A stretch of DNA of 5,925 nt from Bacteroidales bacterium (GTDB taxonomy: Bacteria > Bacteroidota > Bacteroidia > Bacteroidales > F082): assembly GCA_020853175.1 (NCBI GenBank), contig JADYZK010000487.1, positions 1-5,925 on the forward strand, read 5' to 3'. Under the pieces are notes generated by a model, which searched no databases, was not told the DNA's origin, and saw only the letters and a program-made list of their open reading frames with translations. Shown here piece after piece: positions 1-5,731 of the stretch. Within the stretch, counting starts at the first letter, position 1. Each line of letters starts with the position of its first letter. Position numbers and translations under genes: made by a program.

Positions 1-2
1 CT

Positions 3-49
3 GTTGTGATTTGCTTTCAAATTGTACCTTAGCATAAATCACCAACAGC
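3..49 (+). repeat. CRISPR repeat 1 of the window
   Basis: First complete 47-bp copy, identical to the copies at 80-126 and 157-203. The final C (49) is present after all three copies, so the unit is 47 rather than 46 bp. The base before the repeat is T here and G in the other two, so the repeat does not extend further left. Confidence 0.97.
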
Positions 50-79
50 TTTGTCGTTCCGGTCACGGTATTGACCTTG
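50..79 (+). other. CRISPR spacer, 30 bp
   Basis: Unique 30-bp sequence between repeats 1 and 2, 50% GC. It ends ATTGACCTTG. Its complement is open in a frame reading KVNTVTGTTK, which is compatible with a protein-coding target, but ten codons is weak evidence. The source element cannot be named without a search. Confidence 0.95.
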
Positions 80-126
80 GTTGTGATTTGCTTTCAAATT
101 GTACCTTAGCATAAATCACCAACAGC
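80..126 (+). repeat. CRISPR repeat 2 of the window
   Basis: Second 47-bp copy, identical in every base to the copies on either side. It separates the two complete spacers. Confidence 0.97.
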
Positions 127-156
127 CGCCGCCTTTTGGCGTTCGGCCACGCCTTG
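127..156 (+). other. CRISPR spacer, 30 bp, GC-rich
   Basis: Unique 30-bp sequence between repeats 2 and 3, 70% GC (21 of 30), much richer than the surrounding locus. It contains a small perfect hairpin (CGCC TTTT GGCG, 130-141) and ends in CCTTG like the other spacer. Its complement is open in a frame reading QGVAERQKAA. The target is unknown, but its composition suggests a GC-rich source. Confidence 0.95.
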
Positions 157-186
157 GTTGTGATTTGCTTTCAAATTGTACCTTAG
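157..186 (+). promoter_or_regulatory. Putative promoter inside the CRISPR repeat (same element in each repeat)
   Basis: Each repeat contains GTTG (repeat bases 1-4), an 18-bp gap, and TACCTTAG (bases 23-30). The Bacteroidota primary sigma factor recognises roughly TTTG, 19-21 bp, TAnnTTTG; TACCTTAG matches five of the six fixed -7 bases and the -33 TTG is present. A transcript would begin near repeat bases 35-38 and run into the next spacer, so each unit could drive its own crRNA, as known for the repeat-borne promoters of Neisseria meningitidis II-C arrays. The copies at 3-32 and 80-109 precede spacers and are the useful ones; the copy given here is the last. Spacing is 1 bp short of the usual range. 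This is inference from motif match. Confidence 0.45.
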
Positions 187-203
187 CATAAATCACCAAC
201 AGC
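157..203 (+). repeat. Terminal CRISPR repeat on the cas2 side
   Basis: Last copy of the 47-bp repeat, identical to the others. It is followed at 204 by unique sequence with no further repeat. In the plus-strand transcript this is the 3'-most repeat and completes the last crRNA; the terminator at 258-292 follows 54 bp later. Confidence 0.97.
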
Positions 204-257
204 ATACTGTGCTGTAACTAGCTGACTACTTGCAAAATATGGGGTTTTTGCGACAAA

Positions 258-292
258 AAAAAGCTGCTTCGACCAAATCGGAGCAGCTTTTT
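258..292 (+). terminator. Intrinsic terminator shared by the array (+) and the cas operon (-)
   Basis: A 15-bp stem (258-272 with 278-292) closes a 5-nt loop (CCAAA). On the plus strand all 15 pairs form, one of them a U.G wobble (269/281), and the stem ends in a U run continuing as UUUUUAAUUU. On the minus strand the same bases give one A-C mismatch and are followed by eight T's (255-262 complement). It lies 54 bp past the last repeat and 42 bp past the cas2 stop, so it can end both converging transcripts. A weaker 6-bp hairpin (232-237 with 246-251) lies just to its left. Confidence 0.85.
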
Positions 293-334
293 AATTTGTC
301 ATTTTTTCGATCCTAAGTCGACTCCTATCTACAC

Positions 335-691
335 TTAAAACAACATCAACTGCTCATAACCTTCAGGGTTGGGTACAGATGCAATGCCCTGATAGAGTTT
401 CATCATACCAAATTGTTTGTCTGTTATCGTTAAAATGCCCACCTTCCCTCTTGGAGGTAGAATTTTTTCGACCCGCCTGGAATGCACATCAGCGTTTTCA
501 CGACTTGGACAGGGCCGGGTGTACATGGAAAACTGAAACATGGTAAAACCATCTTCCATTAGGTTTTTACGAAACTCCGAGTAAAGTTTTTTGTCCTCGT
601 TTGAAAACGTGGGAAGATCGAAAAATACTATGACCCACATAAGGCGGTAGGCATTGAATCTGTGAGCATTAGACGGTGGTTGTTGAGGCAT
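335..691 (-). CDS. cas2: CRISPR-associated protein Cas2 (type II-C)
   Basis: Cas2 is the small structural partner of Cas1 in the spacer-integration complex; the Cas1-Cas2 complex captures short DNA and inserts it into the array. The 118-aa product has the Cas2 ferredoxin-like core: a first beta strand WVIVFFDLP (residues 19-27) carrying the conserved Asp (D25), then the stretch DGFTMFQFSMYTRPC followed by SRENAD, and GKVGILTITDKQFGM near the C terminus. These are typical of Bacteroidota II-C Cas2. Its length is slightly above the family norm because of about 15 N-terminal residues before the core. Met18 is an alternative start, but it would remove the NAYRLMW lead-in usual in II-C homologues, so the upstream ATG is kept. 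It is last in the operon, starting 11 bp after the cas1 stop with an AT-rich gap and no Shine-Dalgarno sequence. It looks intact. Confidence 0.96.
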   Translation of the reverse strand: MPQQPPSNAHRFNAYRLMWVIVFFDLPTFSNEDKKLYSEFRKNLMEDGFTMFQFSMYTRPCPSRENADVHSRRVEKILPPRGKVGILTITDKQFGMMKLYQGIASVPNPEGYEQLMLF

Positions 692-702
692 TTTTTAATC
701 AA

Positions 703-1677
703 TTAGACCAGTTCAGGATACGAAATTTGCCGACTTGAACCGGAAAAACAGGAAGTAAGCGATGCCGTGGTACGTTGAACAGCTGCTTGCAAGGGACTTC
801 GCTGGTTTTCCCACAAGACATCCATAACAGGAATGGAAAGCAATCTGCGTTTTAATTCGGGCGTAAGTGTCTGCGCCTGATAAGAGGCTCTCTTAGGCGG
901 ATAATCCCTTAATATTTCGCAAACCAGTACGTCCACAGAAGGCCGGAATGGCTCCATAATATCGTCAGCCAGACAATAAGCGTTGTATTGATTCCGGTGA
1001 TGAATACCAAGTGCTGGCAGCAACCCGGATCCTACCAGGGCGCGAGCCACTACGGCTCTCAATACGGCATATCCATAATTGAGCAATGCATTGGGCCAAT
1101 CGCCGTAGCGATCCCGAACGAAATCATCGTATTCAAATGGTAAGGTATCATCATCAGAAGCTGTTTGTATACTTTCAAAGTTCTTAAACAAACGGGGCCA
1201 ATACCATGCGGCTGCGCGAGCTTCATGATTCTCTACATCACCACTTTTTACCTCCGTACTCCAACGCAACAATGGCATAACATCTACTCCTTGCTTCATC
1301 AATGCTCGTGCCTGGTTTTGGATCTTTTGTTTCACAGTTTGAGCCCACAATTGTTTTTTCAAAGGCAAACTTGCTTCAATTTGATCTCGGTAACGTTTGG
1401 ATTGTAACGTGTGTCCATCCATTGGAAACAATATTCCGTTGGGCATATGTTTCGAATCACAAGTAATTATCACAGCACCACTTTCCATAAGTTGAGACAA
1501 TGCATTTAGACTTATGGTTATCTGAGGATGTTCTAAAACCACAATGCCAATATCTTCAATTGGAATTGTGGTCAAGCTGCTTTTTTTTTCTGCATTTGCT
1601 TTGGGCATTTCAACTTCAAGTTGCATCCTATGTAAACGGAGATATGCCGGACTTCCAAAAAACAATGTCTTTTTCAT
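703..1677 (-). CDS. cas1: CRISPR-associated endonuclease/integrase Cas1 (type II-C)
   Basis: Cas1 is the metal-dependent integrase that joins new spacers to the array, working with Cas2. The 324-aa protein has the family layout: an N-terminal beta domain with the IEDIGIVVLEHPQITIS segment (about 40-56) and a helical catalytic domain. The likely metal-binding triad is E152 in NHEARAAAWYW, H227 in GIHHRNQYNAY, and D239 in LADDIMEPFRP, all present. The exact His and Asp are assigned by motif, since neighbouring H226 and D238 are possible alternates. Length is slightly above the usual ~300 aa, and the extra is a basic, serine-rich C-terminal tail. The start ATG is 40 bp downstream of the cas9 stop with no clear ribosome-binding site, as is common in Bacteroidota; the gene is probably co-transcribed with cas9 and cas2. 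No frameshift or missing active-site residue is seen, so spacer acquisition should be functional. Confidence 0.97.
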   Translation of the reverse strand: MKKTLFFGSPAYLRLHRMQLEVEMPKANAEKKSSLTTIPIEDIGIVVLEHPQITISLNALSQLMESGAVIITCDSKHMPNGILFPMDGHTLQSKRYRDQIEASLPLKKQLWAQTVKQKIQNQARALMKQGVDVMPLLRWSTEVKSGDVENHEARAAAWYWPRLFKNFESIQTASDDDTLPFEYDDFVRDRYGDWPNALLNYGYAVLRAVVARALVGSGLLPALGIHHRNQYNAYCLADDIMEPFRPSVDVLVCEILRDYPPKRASYQAQTLTPELKRRLLSIPVMDVLWENQRSPLQAAVQRTTASLTSCFSGSSRQISYPELV

Positions 1678-1717
1678 GGTGTTTTGAGGTTTAATTCAGA
1701 AGTTCCACAACAAGAGA

Positions 1718-4700
1718 TTAAATGAATGGCGGGTATGTAAAAACAATTTTCCCCAGTTTATTCACCTTTACTTTGACAGCGCCATTCATGGAGGAAAGTG
1801 AACATTGTTTGCATCGCCCCATTTTCTTACTTACAACATCTTCAAGGATCTGGCTTTCAAGATGATGCATAAACCAGTAATTTCCTGAAGTTAGTTTTCG
1901 CACTTTGAAAAGATGTTTGCTTACAATGGATTTGTTCTCCTCCTGCGTCAAGTCAACATCTTGTGGATCGAGCCCAAATACAAACATATCATTGATAGCC
2001 AACGAGGTAACAAACCTCCAGTCTGGGTTATCTGGCAGCAATACATCGGGAACATCGCCAGGTAATCCTCCAATGTGGTCATAAGCCAGAGCAACCTCTG
2101 TAATAATGGCAGGCAGCCCAACTCTACGTCGCATAAAGGCATCCCAAAAGGTCACAACATGTTCGTATTTTTTCCCATCTGCATCAGCATAGATTGCAAG
2201 GTGGTGGTTGCTTCCTGGCTCAACATAACCTCGGGGAAGTTGCACTGCTTTTTCGGCGTTGTTTAAAATTCGGGCCTTTTTAGCCGGAAAAAGATTGCCA
2301 TAATCTACTCCGGTTTCAAGACTTTTAAAGGCATCCTTAGATTTACCTCCTCCTGTTTCGAGCTTGTATTGGACTGCCTCTCGCAGTTTGCGATCTACAA
2401 TTTTATCAACTGCTTTTTCCGAAAGCATTGGTCCAATTCCTTTTCTCGAAACTAAAACACTATCCCATAACGTTATATTTTTCAATATTTTATCATTGTT
2501 TCGACCGTAAAGAATTGGGTTTTTATCAAGGTCTTTAAATGCTTTTTTTGCATCTCCGTTGAATTGGGCGATTCTTGTTTCCAACAGTTGGCGCTGATGA
2601 TCATGCGCTACCTCATTTAATCGACTTGCATCAAACCTTGCGGTAAGGGGAATTTTATTGTATTGCTTTATCTTGCCATAAACTGTTTCTTTATGCAACG
2701 CACCTCTGGGTGTGAGGACGGTTTGCGGTGCTTTGTTGGTTCCCTTAGGTTTGTTTTTAGATTGCGTAGCAACCTTATTGCTCTGTTTAAAAGATATTAA
2801 AATTGAATCCAGGGCATGTGTAACATCTGCAAACAAGAAGGGGGCCGCTCCAGCCAGAAACTTGTCGCGTCCGCCACTTAATAAAGCGGCCCGACGCTCA
2901 AAGCCTTCTTTACCTTCCAGTATTTTGTTAAGATTATTGATTTTATGTACATGGGCAGTTTGTGTACAGGCTACTACCAGAGCATCCAATGCGTGATGCC
3001 TGTGGTCGAGTCGTTTTGTCCAGCCCGGAATAATCTCCTTATCCTGATAGCCATTGGGTTTATCTTTTTTTATCTTGATCCACTTTGTTAGCCCTGCATC
3101 ACGAAATTGATTCAATCTTAGCCATTCAATCGCTTCGTCCCAGCCCCATTGATGGCGAAGAAAATCGGTAACACTACCGGAAGAGGAATGGACATGGAAG
3201 CATACTTCCTGCAAAATAGATCTGGCTTTTTTTGTAATGTATTGCGTGTCACGAAGTTGTCTGCTTAAAAAATCTGATGAAATATCTTCGGCAGACATCA
3301 TCAAACGTTCAAACTTACCGCGATTGATTTTCTCATCATCCAGCAGCTTTTTAACCATCAATTTATACGCTTCAAACGATTGAAGTCCCGGAATCGGTTG
3401 GGCTTCCATAAAGTCTCTGGCAGTAAATTTTCCTTTTTCAATATTGAATGCTCTTTCACAGATGGTTTTGTTTTCAAAGGAATCATCAAACTGTCGGGTT
3501 TTGGGAATGATGTGCTCAATATCAATAAATTCACCGTTAAGAAATGTAGCCAGGTCTACCCGTTTTCCGGTATACAAGGAACAACCGTCTACCTGATGGT
3601 ACAATTTCCATTTTTCAATCTGAACTTTCGTAACACTCTCAGGAGCAATATTTGCAGTAGATGCTATCAGCTCCCGTATTGATTTATTTTCTTTTTCGCG
3701 TTTCCTGTTATCCTGATCCCGTTTTTTCCTTTCTTTGGCGCTTTGTTTTAGCGCTCTGGCCAGGTCCACACGTATCTCATCTGGCTTACCATAAGTTGCG
3801 ATCATTTCATTGACCAAATGAATCATTTGATTCAATATTTTTTCAACCACAGGGTTTCTCAGAGAATTTTTCGGCAATACATCAAGCTTTTCAAGCAATT
3901 TTCTGGCTTCATTTTCCGCCTTAGTTAAGGAATTTGAGTGGTTGTATCCTGCAAGTGTACAGGAAGCAGTATAATCGTTTCCTTTCCTCAAATGGGGTAA
4001 AAGCCTACGCATGGCCCTGCTACTTTTGTTGGTAAAGCCTGCAGTAGTAAAATCAATTGCGGCCAAAGCGCGGGCCTGCTCCTGCGAAAAATTATAGCGC
4101 GTCTGCAACAATCGAATAAGGTCTGACTCCTCTTCAGTTGCATAAATCAGGTGCCAGAGCTTATAAAAAGGCTCCTGATCAAAGTTGGAGGAAAGTTGGA
4201 CCCGTTCTTCATCTGTACCAGGCCAATACGTTATTTCTTCTTTCGGCTCAAACACCAACAAATCTCGACTTTGAACATTGGTTTCTTTGAATACCTTTAG
4301 TATTCGAGCCCTGGTTGTATTGCACTCAAGCCCCTTTTCTTTAACCAGTGCATCAACTGAATGGGTTTTCTCGGACAGCTTGAATTCGCGAAATAAGTCT
4401 CTGGCGGAGAGTCTTTTATCTCGATTTTGAAGAACATTAAAAAGGTGCTCTTTCTGTTCAAGACTGAGGATGTAGGATTCACCATATTCGTTTAGTATCC
4501 TTAAATTATGAATGCTCTCCCAAATTTTACACTCTTGCGCTAAAGGGGAAGATTTGGGTGCACATTTGGGTCTTACAATTCGGGGTAAGCCGTTGGGCTG
4601 AATGATTTTATTACCTGTATTATCAACCGCACAACTCCATTCCAAAGCGCATTCTCCCACAAGGCCTTTCTGCGACCTCAAAGGGCGCTGGAAATATAGA

Positions 4701-5386
4701 ATTCTATCCCTGATTAATTTCCGATTTGATTCTGTGAGAACATCGGGATGGTATCTGGCTTGTTCGCTCCATACAGCATCAAACTCCTCCTGATATGTTG
4801 ACCGATTGAAGATTTGTTGTTTTACCCGGTAAGAAGGATTATCTCTTAAGTTTTTGGCCATTTTTGCACCGATGGTTAGGTGCTTTTCATGAAGTTCTTG
4901 CTCTCTTTCCTTGATTTCTTCCAGGTAATCGCTTTGTTTTTTACCATCAGCGTCCATGCCCGAGTCTTTTCTGCTGCTTTTGTACCCTCTACGAATATTA
5001 AGATGTAAGATAAACCTGCCAATTTCTTCACGTGTCAAAGGCTCCTTTAAGCCTCGTTCACGCAAAGCGAAAAGTTCATGCGGGGACAGACCTCTTAACA
5101 ACTTTTCGGCCGGAAAAAGTCCTAAGTTTTTAAGGGTATTCGAAAGTGTATACCGCCGTTGTTTGTATCGATGCAAGTTTCTTCTCATTCCGCGCGCCTG
5201 CCTCCGGGCTACGTTTGTTGGAACATTACCGCCCTTGCCAAATTCATCAACTTCATCTGTAGTTAATGGATTAATCCGAACGCCAAGTCCAAGTATAGCG
5301 TTGGTCTCATTCAACTCAGTTGGTTCCATAATGGCAGCCCAGCCAATGGAGGCTACTCCTAAATCAAGTCCAAAAATTTTTTTCAT
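1718..5386 (-). CDS. cas9: Cas9, RNA-guided DNA endonuclease, type II-C, compact
   Basis: Cas9 is the crRNA:tracrRNA-guided effector that cuts target DNA. The 1222-aa protein shows, in order: RuvC-I (FGLDLGVASIGW, D8); an Arg-rich bridge helix (about 60-80, RRQARGMRRNLHRYKQRR); a helical REC lobe (about 95-500) including RPLRSQKGLVGECALEW and PKSSPLAQECKIW; RuvC-II (PDEIRVDLARALK, about 535-547); a charged linker helix (548-570); HNH (CSLYTGK, then DIEHIIPKTRQFDDSFENKT, with H625 and probable N648); RuvC-III (RLDHRHHALDALVVA, H798 and D801); and a wedge/PAM-interacting C-terminal region (about 890-1222). The usual RuvC-II catalytic Glu is Asp (D541, codon GAC at 3764-3766). HNH has E624 where SpCas9 has D839, a variant I believe is common in this clade. 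It is short for Bacteroidota Cas9s, which are often 1400 aa or more. A weak AAGG lies 5 nt before the ATG. It leads the operon, and no promoter matching the consensus was found for it. Confidence 0.98.
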   Translation of the reverse strand: MKKIFGLDLGVASIGWAAIMEPTELNETNAILGLGVRINPLTTDEVDEFGKGGNVPTNVARRQARGMRRNLHRYKQRRYTLSNTLKNLGLFPAEKLLRGLSPHELFALRERGLKEPLTREEIGRFILHLNIRRGYKSSRKDSGMDADGKKQSDYLEEIKEREQELHEKHLTIGAKMAKNLRDNPSYRVKQQIFNRSTYQEEFDAVWSEQARYHPDVLTESNRKLIRDRILYFQRPLRSQKGLVGECALEWSCAVDNTGNKIIQPNGLPRIVRPKCAPKSSPLAQECKIWESIHNLRILNEYGESYILSLEQKEHLFNVLQNRDKRLSARDLFREFKLSEKTHSVDALVKEKGLECNTTRARILKVFKETNVQSRDLLVFEPKEEITYWPGTDEERVQLSSNFDQEPFYKLWHLIYATEEESDLIRLLQTRYNFSQEQARALAAIDFTTAGFTNKSSRAMRRLLPHLRKGNDYTASCTLAGYNHSNSLTKAENEARKLLEKLDVLPKNSLRNPVVEKILNQMIHLVNEMIATYGKPDEIRVDLARALKQSAKERKKRDQDNRKREKENKSIRELIASTANIAPESVTKVQIEKWKLYHQVDGCSLYTGKRVDLATFLNGEFIDIEHIIPKTRQFDDSFENKTICERAFNIEKGKFTARDFMEAQPIPGLQSFEAYKLMVKKLLDDEKINRGKFERLMMSAEDISSDFLSRQLRDTQYITKKARSILQEVCFHVHSSSGSVTDFLRHQWGWDEAIEWLRLNQFRDAGLTKWIKIKKDKPNGYQDKEIIPGWTKRLDHRHHALDALVVACTQTAHVHKINNLNKILEGKEGFERRAALLSGGRDKFLAGAAPFLFADVTHALDSILISFKQSNKVATQSKNKPKGTNKAPQTVLTPRGALHKETVYGKIKQYNKIPLTARFDASRLNEVAHDHQRQLLETRIAQFNGDAKKAFKDLDKNPILYGRNNDKILKNITLWDSVLVSRKGIGPMLSEKAVDKIVDRKLREAVQYKLETGGGKSKDAFKSLETGVDYGNLFPAKKARILNNAEKAVQLPRGYVEPGSNHHLAIYADADGKKYEHVVTFWDAFMRRRVGLPAIITEVALAYDHIGGLPGDVPDVLLPDNPDWRFVTSLAINDMFVFGLDPQDVDLTQEENKSIVSKHLFKVRKLTSGNYWFMHHLESQILEDVVSKKMGRCKQCSLSSMNGAVKVKVNKLGKIVFTYPPFI

Positions 5387-5400
5387 TTTAACCTTGGGAG

Positions 5401-5431
5401 TTTGGGTATTTGATAAAAAGAATTACTTTTG
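5401..5431 (+). promoter_or_regulatory. tracrRNA promoter, Bacteroidota sigma-A type
   Basis: TTTG at 5401-5404, a 19-bp gap, and TACTTTTG at 5424-5431 match the Bacteroidota consensus (TTTG, 19-21 bp, TAnnTTTG) at every fixed position with ideal spacing. Transcription would start about 5-8 nt after the -7 box, at roughly 5436-5439, exactly where the anti-repeat begins. The promoter lies inside the short region just upstream of cas9 and points away from it. Confidence 0.8.
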
Positions 5432-5434
5432 TCT

Positions 5435-5457
5435 TACAATTTGAAGCAAATCACAAT
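5435..5457 (+). repeat. tracrRNA anti-repeat
   Basis: Its reverse complement matches repeat bases 1-24 except for one missing base (GAAGC here against GAAAGC in the repeat complement), which leaves one bulged U in the crRNA, and a G.U pair at the end (repeat G1 with U5457). This is a longer, more regular duplex than needed for recognition and should be an RNase III substrate. It fixes the coding strand of both tracrRNA and array. Confidence 0.95.
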
Positions 5458-5529
5458 AAGGATTTTTTTCCGTTGTGAAAACATCCAAAGGGGGCAACTG
5501 AAAAGTTGTTCCCTTTTTAATTTTTTTTT
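5436..5529 (+). ncRNA. tracrRNA (trans-activating CRISPR RNA)
   Basis: This RNA of about 90 nt pairs with the crRNA repeat and is bound by Cas9. From 5' to 3' it has: an anti-repeat (5435-5457) complementary to repeat bases 1-24; an AATAAGGA stretch with a small GGA/TCC hairpin around a T-rich loop (5460-5471); the sequence CCGTTGTGAAAACATCC, containing a TGT-GAAA-ACA mini-stem; and a strong terminator hairpin. The AATAAGG..CCGTTGTGAAAACA core is the pattern I recall from other Bacteroidota tracrRNAs. It is on the strand opposite the cas genes, 50 bp upstream of the cas9 start, and has its own promoter at 5401-5431. The 5' end is predicted from promoter spacing and the 3' end from the T run; both could be off by several bases. 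Confidence 0.93.
5487..5529 (+). terminator. tracrRNA intrinsic terminator
   Basis: A 13-bp stem (5487-5499 with 5504-5516), including two G.U pairs, closes a GAAA tetraloop (5500-5503). It is followed by a T-rich tail (TTAATTTTTTTTT, 5517-5529). It is both the 3' end signal and probably the 3' structural hairpin of the mature tracrRNA. Confidence 0.92.
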
Positions 5530-5530
5530 A

Positions 5531-5731
5531 TTCCGTCAAAGAAGCGGGATTTTAACTACAGTTGCAAAGCGGTGTTCTTGTTTTCTTTGAAAATGTCAGG
5601 TATTTAACATATAAAATTAATAATTATGTAAATAGGCTGCATTTTACCGCATCCAATGCCCCAAATAGCACCGTAATTTACCTTACTACAAGTATATTGA
5701 AAATTGTAAAGCCCCCTGCAGAAACATCCTC
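5531..5731 (+). other. AT-rich intergenic region, no gene recognised
   Basis: About 200 bp after the tracrRNA terminator carry no convincing coding frame, RNA gene or insertion-sequence end. The part at 5601-5635 is very AT-rich with a poor inverted repeat (TTAACATA against TATGTAA). No perfect Bacteroidota promoter box was found pointing left toward cas9. The region may hold the cas9 promoter in a form I cannot recognise. Confidence 0.5.

Larger units (their letters stand above)
1..203 (+). CRISPR. Type II-C CRISPR array, cas2-proximal end (3 repeats, 2 full spacers, continues off left edge)
   Basis: Three identical 47-bp repeats lie at 3-49, 80-126 and 157-203, separated by two 30-bp spacers (50-79, 127-156). 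Bases 1-2 are the tail of a further spacer, so the array continues to the left. The repeat begins GTTGTGATTTGC and ends ATCACCAACAGC. Its ends are nearly complementary: repeat bases 1-10 against 34-44 with one bulged base. Orientation is set to plus because the repeat's first 24 nt pair with the plus-strand tracrRNA anti-repeat at 5435-5457, and in type II systems the mature crRNA keeps the repeat's 5' part 3' of the spacer. The array is therefore transcribed toward, and convergent with, the cas genes. The 47/30 geometry and the repeat start resemble Bacteroides II-C arrays (recalled, not searched). No repeat degeneracy is seen, even in the last repeat. Confidence 0.98.

Noticed and set aside
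204..257. Degenerate terminal CRISPR repeat or an extra adaptation gene near the array
   Set aside because: The sequence after the last repeat shows no similarity to the repeat, and there is no room for csn2 or cas4 anywhere in the locus.
1165..3682. Several plus-strand open frames of 63-100 codons inside cas1 and cas9
   Set aside because: All are antisense to strongly recognised genes, with no start signals or protein-like motifs.
4956..5444. Plus-strand open frame of 162 codons opposite the start of cas9
   Set aside because: It lies antisense to the RuvC-I/bridge-helix region of cas9, its product is low-complexity and unlike any family I know, and it runs through the tracrRNA promoter. 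It is a shadow of cas9.
5424..5457. cas9 promoter derived from the anti-repeat read on the minus strand
   Set aside because: The minus-strand anti-repeat keeps a TTG but the downstream box reads TAAGACAA, which matches only the TA of TAnnTTTG.
5601..5634. AT-rich imperfect palindrome as an insertion-sequence end or attachment site
   Set aside because: The arms are short and imperfect, no target duplication is visible, and no transposase or integrase gene is nearby.
5689..5696. Minus-strand TATACTTG as a -7 box for cas9
   Set aside because: It has one mismatch, no -33 TTG at the right distance, and lies about 300 bp from the cas9 start.
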